This document shows, one piece after another, positions 1-6,489 of a DNA stretch of 25,727 bases (position 1 is its first letter; the number at the start of each line of letters is the position of its first letter). The notes beneath the pieces were generated by a model. It was given only the letters and a program-made list of their open reading frames with translations. It searched no databases and was not told where the DNA came from. The DNA is from an uncultured Prevotella sp. (GTDB lineage: Bacteria; Bacteroidota; Bacteroidia; Bacteroidales; Bacteroidaceae): positions 1 to 25,727 of the forward strand of contig CAAGLS010000102.1 of assembly GCA_900770845.1 (NCBI GenBank), in the 5' to 3' direction. Made by a program: the position numbers and the translations under genes.

Positions 1-33
1 ATGATTTTCTAAAGGCATATAACAACACGTTTG

Positions 34-64
34 CAAAATTACTAAAAAAGGGCGAAACAACCAA
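34..64 (-). promoter_or_regulatory. Leftward Bacteroidota-type promoter for an off-window gene
   Basis: Read on the minus strand, 34-41 gives TAATTTTG, an exact match to the TAnnTTTG -7 box. A weak TTGG lies 19 bp upstream at 61-64. Transcription would leave the window to the left, so the target gene cannot be seen. Confidence 0.45.
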
Positions 65-109
65 CTCTGACCCACGGATTTATCGTGTCGGCAGGATTGG
101 GGCGCGGCA

Positions 110-283
110 ATGAAGAAAAATTGCCGTAAATCGGCATTCATCAAGAAATACAGTCTTTCATCGGCAAGCAGCGTGCAGAGCGCCCTGCGCCCGTTGGTGG
201 AGAGTGGACTGGTGGCGTGTGGCAACAACCAATACAGGGTTTACGATTATTTCTTGGCGGAATGGATAAGGATGAGCTGTTGA
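110..283 (+). pseudogene. C-terminal remnant of a Bacteroidota AAA ATPase
   Basis: A 57-codon frame opens with an ATG at 110 and closes with TGA at 281-283. It contains SLSSASSVQSALRPL followed by YRVYDYFLAEWI. From family knowledge, this is how the winged-helix tail of the common Bacteroidota ATP-binding proteins (ATPase_2/archaeal ATPase type) ends, with SASSVQSA and YxVYDxF shortly before the stop. The family is usually 350-400 residues, so the P-loop and most of the protein are missing; nothing upstream in this frame continues the match. It is best read as the decayed 3' end of a gene. A 111-codon frame on the opposite strand (141-476) has no recognisable features and is probably a shadow. 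Confidence 0.6.
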
Positions 284-528
284 CCTTGCCCGTCACAGAC
301 CAAGGAGGGGGGAGCTGGCGCACACCATAGGATTCAAAACGAAAGGAAGGAGAGTCAGCCGCACTGCGATTGGTGCGTGTGGATCTGTTGCAGAGGCCGT
401 GCCTTTGCGTCTGCCTTAACCCCTCATGCACCGTTTGGGGTACATTTTTGTGGGGCCGATTGGGGTTTCCCTCCATTCGTAGGGAGGGGTGAGGGGTGGG
501 TCTTCATACACGGAGAATGCCAATTGAA
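284..528. repeat. Non-coding gap with single copies of two dispersed repeats
   Basis: No credible gene is seen. Around 390-405 there is one copy of the GCAGAGGCCGTGCC motif that forms the 101 bp array at 2601-2874. From about 430 to 507 lies a solo half of the inverted-repeat element at 3007-3165: TTGGGGTACATTTTTG, then CCCTCC...GGGAGGGG, ending GGGTCTT. The half-element stops about 20 bp before the glycosyltransferase stop codon, which is the same position relative to a minus-strand gene end as the full copy at 3165. Confidence 0.6.
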
Positions 529-1674
529 TTATGAATCATGAATTATCCTGTCGTATTCCTGCAGGATTTGCTGGGCCACGTTGGAGTTCTCAAATCGGCG
601 CACATAGTTCTTGGCGCGCTCCACACGCTGTTGCTGGTCGGTGGAGAGGATCCCGTTGAGCGCGGCGGCCATCGCCCCACTGTCGTCGGCATCCACATAA
701 CAGCAATCGGGGCCACCGGCTTCCTCCAGGCAGGAGCCCTTGGCGGCCACCACCGGCAGCCCGCTCTGGATGGCCTCGATGATGGGAATGCCAAAGCCCT
801 CATAGCGCGAAGGATAGACAAAGGCGGAGGCACGACGGTAGATGGCAGGCAAGTCGCTGTTGGGGACGCCTTCGAGAAACAACACGCGGCTTGTGAGACC
901 GTGGCGGGCCACCCATTCCCATACGGTGTCGGCGTAGCGCGTTCGGCGGCCCACGACCACCAAACTCACATCGGCCGCCAACTGGGGCAGGGCCTTCACG
1001 GCCAGCAGCACATTCTTGCGCTCCTCCACCGTTCCCACATTGAGCACATAACGTGGGGGAAGCCCATAGCGGGCGGCCACCTCGCGCATCTTCCCCTCGC
1101 CGACGGGCTCGCGGAAGCGCGTGTCGCAACCTTGGTAGACCACGTCGATGCGGTCCTCGGGAAAGTCGCTGTAGAAGAGGATGTCGCGCTTGGTGCACTC
1201 ACTGATGGCCACTATGCGGTCGGCCTCTTGCAGCGAGCGTTGGAACTTGCGCTTGTAGAGCCACACGTCCACAGGCTTGTAGTATTCGGGATGGCGCATG
1301 AAGATGAGGTCGTGCACGGTCATGAGCCCTCTGATACCCGCCCGCCGCAGTCCCGAGGGAAGCTCGCCCGACAGCCCATGGTAGAGCCTCACGCCGTCGC
1401 GCCGGGCGTCGTCCACCACTCCGGCGGCGCGCCAGCGGTCCTTGGCCAGGCGCCAGCGGCAGCCGGAATAGGCAAAGTCCACGCGCTCCGACTCCCTCAC
1501 CTGCGAGCGGAGGTCGTCGCGGCCCGCATCGGGCGCATAAAGGATGAAGCGGTAGCGACCCGGCTCCGAGGCCAGGGCGTTGACGAGGTTGCGGCCGTAG
1601 GCTCCAAGACCGGTGGCATTGGCCACGATGCGCTTGGCGTCAAGTCCGATGGATATGAGTGTTGGGTTGGTCAT
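529..1674 (-). CDS. Glycosyltransferase family 4 (GT-B) protein
   Basis: This 381-residue retaining GT4 enzyme probably transfers a sugar from a nucleotide donor onto a surface polysaccharide or lipid-linked acceptor at the cytoplasmic membrane. The N-terminal Rossmann lobe begins IGLDAKRIVANATGLGAYGR (residues 9-28), a typical acceptor-side start. The donor lobe shows NVGTVEERKN (212-221) and the family signature YEGFGIPIIEAIQSGLPVVA (291-310), whose Glu residues belong to the EX7E motif. The start is set at MTNP because the longer frame runs through the promoter at 1681-1688. The ATG lies only 6 bp below that -7 box, so the message should have almost no leader. No downstream Met could replace it without losing the first strand. 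The gene is divergent from the kinase gene. The acceptor and sugar cannot be deduced. Confidence 0.9.
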   Translation of the reverse strand: MTNPTLISIGLDAKRIVANATGLGAYGRNLVNALASEPGRYRFILYAPDAGRDDLRSQVRESERVDFAYSGCRWRLAKDRWRAAGVVDDARRDGVRLYHGLSGELPSGLRRAGIRGLMTVHDLIFMRHPEYYKPVDVWLYKRKFQRSLQEADRIVAISECTKRDILFYSDFPEDRIDVVYQGCDTRFREPVGEGKMREVAARYGLPPRYVLNVGTVEERKNVLLAVKALPQLAADVSLVVVGRRTRYADTVWEWVARHGLTSRVLFLEGVPNSDLPAIYRRASAFVYPSRYEGFGIPIIEAIQSGLPVVAAKGSCLEEAGGPDCCYVDADDSGAMAAALNGILSTDQQQRVERAKNYVRRFENSNVAQQILQEYDRIIHDS

Positions 1675-1680
1675 CGGTTG

Positions 1681-1709
1681 CAAAGATACAAACGTTTTGC
1701 CAAATCCAA
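1681..1709 (-). promoter_or_regulatory. Promoter of the GT4 gene
   Basis: The minus strand reads TATCTTTG at 1681-1688, an exact -7 box, with TTGG at 1706-1709 after a 17 bp spacer. The predicted start of transcription falls at about 1674-1676, practically on the ATG. Confidence 0.7.
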
Positions 1710-1739
1710 TGGCTAAAACAGAAATATTTCGTATCTTTG
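1708..1739 (+). promoter_or_regulatory. Promoter of the WaaP-like kinase gene
   Basis: TATCTTTG at 1732-1739 matches the -7 box exactly. The -33 position falls on the CCAATGG sequence at 1706-1712, which also serves as the -33 region of the divergent GT4 promoter. The predicted transcription start is about 1745. Confidence 0.65.
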
Positions 1740-1744
1740 CCAGC

Positions 1745-2521
1745 ATGAAGAAGAGCAAGACAGTTATGGAGTCGCGGGTGAACCCCGACTATCACGGCGA
1801 CGCGCCCTACATCCGCCAGCTGCCGGAGCGCATAGAGCTGGCCGAGGTGGAGTGTCTCTACAAGGGGCGCAACAATGTCTACCGCATGGCGCTGCCCAGC
1901 GGACGCTTCGTGGCCGTGAAGGAATTCAAGGCCCTCGACTGGTTTCACCGCTTCTGGTACACGCTGGTGGAGCACGACAAGGCACGCCGCAGCTACGACA
2001 ACGCCCTCCTGCTGCTCCGGCGGGGCATCGCCACACCCACCCCGGTGGCCTGGCTGGCCGAGCGGCGCGGGCGGCTGAAGACCCGACTCTATTATGTCAG
2101 TGCCATCAGCGACGCGCTTCCCATAGCCGATTTCATCACCGACGACGACATATTCGACCATGCTGCCACGGAGGCCTTGGCACAGTTTGTGGCCAAGCTC
2201 CACGAGAGGGGAATCATCCATCGCGACCTCAACTCTGGAAACATACGTTGGCATCAGAACAGCGACGGCTACCACTTTGAGCTGATCGATCTCAACCGCA
2301 TGCGGTTTTATCCCGAGGGCGTGCTGCCCCCACAGCAGGTATGCCTGCAAAACCTCACGCTCTTCAGCGAACTGAACCCGCAGTTCCGCCATTTCCTCAA
2401 ATGCTACCTTTCAGCCCGCAATTGGCCGGCCAGCATGATGGACGAGGCCCTGCGCATCAAGGCAAAGCACGACCGACATTGGAAAAGGAAGAAAAGATGG
2501 AAGAGGATGTGCAGGTTATGA
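1745..2521 (+). CDS. WaaP/InaA-like lipopolysaccharide core kinase family protein
   Basis: This 258-residue protein has the protein-kinase-like fold of the Kdo/WaaP family, whose members phosphorylate sugars of the LPS inner core. Visible motifs are VAVKEF with the ATP-binding lysine (about residue 59), the catalytic loop HRDLNSGN (159-166) and the metal-binding IDLNR (181-185). The C-terminus is basic (KRKKRWKRM), suitable for contact with membrane phosphates. Two starts are possible. The ATG at 1745 lies 6 bp below the -7 box and would make a leaderless message; the ATG at 1766 (MESRVNPDY) leaves about 20 nt of leader and matches the usual family start. I list the longer form. The divergent glycosyltransferase supports an envelope role. 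The substrate is inferred from the family only. Confidence 0.8.
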   Translation: MKKSKTVMESRVNPDYHGDAPYIRQLPERIELAEVECLYKGRNNVYRMALPSGRFVAVKEFKALDWFHRFWYTLVEHDKARRSYDNALLLLRRGIATPTPVAWLAERRGRLKTRLYYVSAISDALPIADFITDDDIFDHAATEALAQFVAKLHERGIIHRDLNSGNIRWHQNSDGYHFELIDLNRMRFYPEGVLPPQQVCLQNLTLFSELNPQFRHFLKCYLSARNWPASMMDEALRIKAKHDRHWKRKKRWKRMCRL

Positions 2522-3006
2522 CGCGCAACGCATAAGGAAGCAGCACCCTCCCAGTGTGTATCTCGCAAAGGCGCAAAGAACGCAAAGGCCACGCCCAATT
2601 GCAGAGGCCGCACCTTGCGCCGGTTCTAAGGAAATATTCGAACGATTTTCTTTGCGGCTTTGCGAGACATCACATATAGGGGATTAACACCTACATCAGC
2701 TGCATGGGCCGTGCCTTGTGCCAGCCCTAAGGAAATGTTCGACCGATTTTCTTTGCGGCCTTGCGAGACATCACATATAGGGGATTAACGCCTACATCCG
2801 CTGCAGGGGCCATGCCTTGCGCCGGCACTAAGGAAATGTTCGACCGATTAACTTTGCATTCTTTGCGAGATTAGGACATCCTACTTTTTTGTCGCTGATG
2901 CGCACAGCGTGCTTCGCGCGTCTTCGAGGCGCTGCGTCCCGTCCATCGTTGAGACCACCCCCGGGCTGCGCTACGCTTGCCTGGGGTTAGAGAGAGGCCG
3001 CCTCTT
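2522..3006. repeat. Repeat-rich intergenic region with a 101 bp tandem array
   Basis: No gene is seen. A 101 bp unit starts at 2601, 2702 and 2803; the third copy is cut short near 2874. Each unit opens GCAGRGGCC..GCCTTG, continues CTAAGGAAATRTTCGA and closes with CTTTGCGGCTTTGCGAGA and ATAGGGGATTAAC. Just before it, 2561-2587 carries TCTCGCAAAGGCGCAAAG, the same pentamer words in inverted order. From 2920 to 2990 there is a GC-rich segment with CCCCCGGGCTGCGCTACGC and CCTGGGGTTA, which looks like another dispersed Bacteroidota intergenic repeat. Confidence 0.75.
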
Positions 3007-3165
3007 GAAGACCCACCCCTAACCCCTCCCTAAGAGGGAGGGGGAACCTCAAATAGCACCAAAGATACATGCTTAAAGTATATGCATTGGATGTACGGCA
3101 TTGGGTACATCTTTTTGGGGCGATTGGTTCTCCCCTCCCTTTTAGGGAGGGGCAGGGGGGGGTCT
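3007..3165. mobile_element. Inverted-repeat element (MITE- or REP-like)
   Basis: The left arm (3008-3052) begins AAGACCCACCCCTAACCCC and contains CCCTCCCTAAGAGGGAGGG. The right arm (3124-3165) is its approximate reverse complement and ends GGGGGTCTT. Each arm is itself a hairpin (CCCTCCC/GGGAGGG), and the arms enclose about 70 bp including TTGGGTACATCTTTTTGGGG. A solo right half lies at about 430-507. The element has no reading frame. It touches the stop codon of the PEtN-type transferase gene at 3166, so the hairpins could also act at the mRNA 3' end; there is no clear T-run for a classic terminator. Confidence 0.6.
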
Positions 3166-5001
3166 TTAGGGCAGTGGGTCTTTGGGGTTAGTAGGGTCGT
3201 CCCCGACCTTTACCCTTCCCTCGTCGGTGAGCAGCATGTCGCGCGTGAAGCGGTAGAGGGGCGAGGCGATGGACTGCGACGGATCGTAGTGGTCGCTCTT
3301 GATGTTGAGCAGGCCGCAGAGCAGGTCGTAGGCCAAGTCGTTGGTGAAATAACGGTCCTTGTTGGCCTCCAAGGCAGAGGCCGTGGCGGGAAACGTCTGC
3401 CGATACTGCTCCGAGAGATATACCCACAGGGGAATCCTCACCATGCCGAAACCCAAGAACCACGGCAGCCTGCGCTTCTCGGGAATGGCCCCGTGGTCGG
3501 AGAAATAGACCATGGCCTGCAGGTGGAGCCTCTCCTTGGCGTAGCGGTAGGCCCGGCGCAGGATGTAGTCGGTGTAGTGGAGCGAGTTGCGGTAGTTCTG
3601 CACGTTGTCGCCATCCTGCAGCCCTTGCGCGGCGGCGTAGGCCGGCGTGTAGCGGTTTTGGTAGTTGAAGTGGCTTCCCATCAGATGAAGCACCACCAAG
3701 TTGTTGGCCTCGGGGTCCACCTCGTCGAGAAAGTCCAACAGCGACTCATCGTAGCCCACCTTTCCTATCTCCTGCTTTGTCCATTTGGCCACGTCGGCGG
3801 TCTCGGCGATGAGCGACACGGGCGTGTCGTTGGCGCCGATGTGTCCCTGGTTGCTGTACCAGCTGACGCGATAGCCGGCCTTGTGGGCCACGTCGATGAT
3901 GGAGCAGGCCCGGTCGAACGGGATGTCAGAGTAGAGGTTCTGCTCGGTCAGCGCGCGCGACAGCGACGGCACGGTCTGCATGGCGCACGAATAGGCATGG
4001 GAGAAGAACACGAACCGCGCGTCGTCGCGCGCCTTGCGGCTCTCCCACGGCGTGGTCTCGAAGGGCTGCGGGGCATAGCAGCTCATGTAGTCGCGGCACG
4101 CCGACTCGCCGATGACAAGCAGCAGGGTGTGGGGCGCGGCCAGACGGGCTGAGGCCGGCTCCACCATGAGCCCCTTGACCCGCTCCTCCACGGCCTGGCG
4201 GTAGCCGGCGTTGCCCCTCTGATAGGCCCGCACGTCGAGATAAAGCTCCACGATGCCCGTTCGCACGAAGAGCCCATGGTGGGGCTTGAAGAGGTACACG
4301 GCGAAGAACAGCGTCAGTCCCAACAGCGCGATGTCCTCCACTACCCGTGCGGCCAAAGCCAAGTGAGCCCCTGGGGTGGGGGAGGATGCGGCGAGGTTCA
4401 GTCCGAAGCAAAGGGCAACGGCGGCGAGGAGGAGCGCCACCATGGCGGCCACCTTGAGCGGTGAGAAGCTGTGGATGAACTCCAACATCTCATTGCCGTC
4501 GGTCTCCAGGACGGGTTGCAAACCTGCCGTGTCGATGCGCGACTTATAAATAAGGTAATAGCCCACCTCCATCACGGGGACAAGCAGCAGCGCACTCTCC
4601 ACGGCCCCGCACAACAAGGCCGCGACAACCCCCGAAAGCTGAGCCACGAGGGCATGCAGCCCCACAAGGAAGCCGAAGAGATAGAGCGCGAAGGCGATGT
4701 CGATATGGTTGTCGTAGTCGGGGGAGCTCCGCCGGTAGGTGAGGTCGCTGGTGACGTTCCACGCCAGCATCCACGCCACGCTCACCACAAGGGCGGCCAC
4801 CACCTGCGGCGACCACACGCTGAAGTGGGTCAGCGACAGCGCAAGCCCGGAGAGCAGCGACGCGATGAGGTAGCGCCGGCCCTGCTGGCGGCGCGAAGTG
4901 GGGGCCAGCCCGCGGTTGAAGCGCAGGAAGACCAGCATGGAGACTGCATAGAGCAGCAGCATGAGCACGATGATGCTGAGGATGCGGAATGAGAAAAGCA
5001 T
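3166..5001 (-). CDS. Membrane sulfatase-fold transferase, phosphoethanolamine transferase-like
   Basis: This 611-residue protein has the EptA/CptA layout: several N-terminal membrane segments (about 8-25, 46-60, 66-82, 102-122, 126-152, 184-204, 220-238) and a soluble alkaline-phosphatase-superfamily domain from about 290. The nucleophile motif reads LLLVIGESACRDYMSCYA, with Ser300 where EptA has Thr; CptA-type enzymes also have GES. Other active-site pieces are HLMGSHFNY (439-447) and YFSDHG (499-504), the metal-binding Asp-His pair. Such enzymes move phosphoethanolamine from phosphatidylethanolamine to lipid A or core sugars on the periplasmic face. The start is fixed by a -7 box at 5025-5032, leaving about 17 nt of leader. 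The exact acceptor is unknown; a glycerophosphate transferase role is less likely but not excluded. Confidence 0.85.
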   Translation of the reverse strand: MLFSFRILSIIVLMLLLYAVSMLVFLRFNRGLAPTSRRQQGRRYLIASLLSGLALSLTHFSVWSPQVVAALVVSVAWMLAWNVTSDLTYRRSSPDYDNHIDIAFALYLFGFLVGLHALVAQLSGVVAALLCGAVESALLLVPVMEVGYYLIYKSRIDTAGLQPVLETDGNEMLEFIHSFSPLKVAAMVALLLAAVALCFGLNLAASSPTPGAHLALAARVVEDIALLGLTLFFAVYLFKPHHGLFVRTGIVELYLDVRAYQRGNAGYRQAVEERVKGLMVEPASARLAAPHTLLLVIGESACRDYMSCYAPQPFETTPWESRKARDDARFVFFSHAYSCAMQTVPSLSRALTEQNLYSDIPFDRACSIIDVAHKAGYRVSWYSNQGHIGANDTPVSLIAETADVAKWTKQEIGKVGYDESLLDFLDEVDPEANNLVVLHLMGSHFNYQNRYTPAYAAAQGLQDGDNVQNYRNSLHYTDYILRRAYRYAKERLHLQAMVYFSDHGAIPEKRRLPWFLGFGMVRIPLWVYLSEQYRQTFPATASALEANKDRYFTNDLAYDLLCGLLNIKSDHYDPSQSIASPLYRFTRDMLLTDEGRVKVGDDPTNPKDPLP

Positions 5002-5024
5002 TGGCGCGTTGTATTTTTAGGAGG

Positions 5025-5032
5025 CAAAATTA
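5025..5032 (-). promoter_or_regulatory. -7 box of the PEtN-type transferase gene
   Basis: The minus strand reads TAATTTTG at 5025-5032, 24 bp above the ATG. No good TTTG is visible at the expected -33 distance. Confidence 0.55.
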
Positions 5033-5120
5033 CAAAAAATATGTCTAACTATCGTTACGATTGGCCAAAATGGAGCAGCTTTACCTGCAATTCAGGAACT
5101 ACAGGACATCCGCCGCCCCA

Positions 5121-5165
5121 TAAAAAAGCCAACTCCCCAGCTTTTTCGCAAAAGTTGGGGAGCTG
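5121..5165 (-). terminator. Intrinsic terminator of the candidate small RNA
   Basis: On the minus strand AGCTCCCCAACTTTT pairs with AAAAAGCTGGGGAGTT around a GCG loop, about 15 pairs with one mismatch, followed by GGCTTTTTTA. The T-run on this strand fixes the direction as leftward. Confidence 0.8.
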
Positions 5166-5356
5166 TGTTACCTGAAATACTTTCTTTTTGATAACCTTAA
5201 ACAACTAAAACCTAAATCAATCTACCTGAATCTAAATCTTAAAACCTAATAACCAAAAACTAAAAACCTATATAAAAACAATCTATTAACCTTAAACCTA
5301 TTGAACTAAAAACCTATTCTAATTTTGTGTAGCCCCGTTGGGCTTTTGTCTTTTGA
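5121..5356 (-). ncRNA. Candidate small RNA with a C-depleted core and intrinsic terminator
   Basis: A complete promoter (5362-5394) and a complete intrinsic terminator (5121-5165) enclose about 235 nt with no convincing reading frame. The predicted RNA starts with a short hairpin, AGCCC-AACG-GGGCT (about 5331-5344). It then runs through 136 nt (5191-5326) that contain only two cytosines, with five UAGGUUU motifs (minus-strand matches at 5310-5316, 5294-5300, 5264-5270, 5242-5248 and 5208-5214). The near absence of C makes this core essentially unable to form GC pairs, so it should be single-stranded. It could be a free sRNA or an attenuated leader of the downstream transferase gene, which has its own -7 box at 5025. 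I do not recognise it as a named RNA family. Confidence 0.6.
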
Positions 5357-5361
5357 CACTG

Positions 5362-5394
5362 CAAAGGTAGCAACTTTCTCGCTACCGCACCAAA
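5362..5394 (-). promoter_or_regulatory. Promoter of the candidate small RNA
   Basis: The minus strand shows TTTG at 5391-5394 and TACCTTTG at 5362-5369 with a 21 bp spacer, a full Bacteroidota consensus. Transcription should begin near 5355-5356, far from any start codon. Confidence 0.75.
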
Positions 5395-5487
5395 TTTCCC
5401 ATTGAAAAACTACGAAAAACAAGTGGATTCTTGACGCACGTCAAGCAATTGTGTGCGAACACAGCGGTTTGCGCAAGCTTGAAGATA

Positions 5488-6180
5488 CTACAGCTGTCCG
5501 CTCTCCACTTGCCTCACCACGCGCTCCGTGATGCGGTCCACGCCATTGGGGTCGTATTTCTTGGTAAGCGAGGCGCCGAATGTCCAGGCGAAAGCCTGGT
5601 AGAAGCCAGCCTTCACGGGGCCGAGGATGGCGTTGAGCGTGCCGTAGGCCGAGTTGCCGCACTCGCGGTAGACGAGCTTGATGAGGAGCTTGCCCTGCTG
5701 GTAGGTGAGCTTCTTCATGCGGGGCGTATACTCCTTCTTGATGCTCTTCTCCACATAGTCGAGATGCTTGTCGCGGGCCTTCTTGTTGGGCAGCGTCTGC
5801 AGATACTCGTAGGTCTCGATGATGATGGTGTTCACCTCCTTGGCGATGGGCAGCACCTTCTTCACGTTGCGCACCAAGCGGTTGTAGACGGCGCGCTGCT
5901 GGGCGTCCTTGAACACAGGCTGCGGGTAGACATACACGTTGTTGAGCTCCACGTAGGGTATGGAGTCCCTGCCGTCGAGCACCTTGCCCACCCTCACCTT
6001 GGGCTCGAAGGTGGGGCGGCTCATGTCTATCTCGTCGTCGGTGAGGTCCTCAGGCCTCAAAGGCTGGCCGTTGTCGGTCTGGGCCAGTGAGGCGGAAGCC
6101 GCCGCCAGTCCGCAGAGACACAGCGCGGCCCTCAACGCCACGCGCCCGGGAAGATGGATGGAAATCAAGCTTCTTGACAT
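5488..6180 (-). CDS. DUF4294 family exported protein
   Basis: This 230-residue protein begins with a signal peptide (MSRSL... with a hydrophobic stretch ALCLCGLAAASASLAQ). The mature part includes IPYVELNNVYVYPQPVFK, a polar helical middle (RNVKKVLPIAKEVNTII) and the C-terminal LIKLVYRECGNSAYG, features of the Bacteroidota-specific DUF4294 family. No catalytic motif is evident, and the molecular role of the family is not known to me. An upstream ATG at 6204 lies inside the -7 box (6202-6209), so it cannot be transcribed from that promoter; the ATG at 6180 is therefore chosen. The gene reads in the same direction as rnr, but the array at 6294-6381 and its own promoter separate them. Confidence 0.8.
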   Translation of the reverse strand: MSRSLISIHLPGRVALRAALCLCGLAAASASLAQTDNGQPLRPEDLTDDEIDMSRPTFEPKVRVGKVLDGRDSIPYVELNNVYVYPQPVFKDAQQRAVYNRLVRNVKKVLPIAKEVNTIIIETYEYLQTLPNKKARDKHLDYVEKSIKKEYTPRMKKLTYQQGKLLIKLVYRECGNSAYGTLNAILGPVKAGFYQAFAWTFGASLTKKYDPNGVDRITERVVRQVESGQL

Positions 6181-6201
6181 AGCACATATCTCTTTATGCC
6201 G

Positions 6202-6209
6202 CAAAAGTA
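6202..6209 (-). promoter_or_regulatory. -7 box of the DUF4294 gene
   Basis: The minus strand reads TACTTTTG here, matching TAnnTTTG. An ATTGTTT sequence at about 6231-6237 is a loose -33 candidate. The predicted leader is about 15 nt to the ATG at 6180. Confidence 0.6.
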
Positions 6210-6293
6210 ATGAATCCTTTTCAGAGCAGGAAACAATTATCTTTTTTTAAGGGGTGGGAAGAGAAGGCAGTACACCGTTTAAAACCCATTGAT

Positions 6294-6381
6294 CTTTTGT
6301 GGCAACTGTCACGCTATTGTGTGGCAACTGTCACACCATTGCGTGACAGTTGACGCGCTATTGTGTGACAATTGACACACT
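6294..6381. repeat. Four-unit 22 bp tandem array of near-palindromes
   Basis: Four consecutive 22 bp units occupy 6294-6315, 6316-6337, 6338-6359 and 6360-6381. Each has the form ATTGTGTGRCAAYTGWCACRC, a near-palindrome with GTGTG and CACAC ends; units differ at several positions. The array lies in the 309 bp gap between the rnr stop codon and the DUF4294 promoter. The rest of that gap (6210-6293 and 6382-6489) shows no gene or terminator I can support. Confidence 0.75.
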
Positions 6382-6489
6382 TTGTGGTTTACCAGCTATG
6401 GGTTGTTTTTGGGTCTTCTCGGTTGCTGACGAATGCCAACAGAACTTGTCGACATTTGTCAGCAACCGGAGGAAGGCCGTCGGAGAGGG

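Noticed and set aside
141..476. 111-codon minus-strand frame
   Set aside because: It overlaps the ATPase remnant on the plus strand and repeat sequence, and has no recognisable domain.
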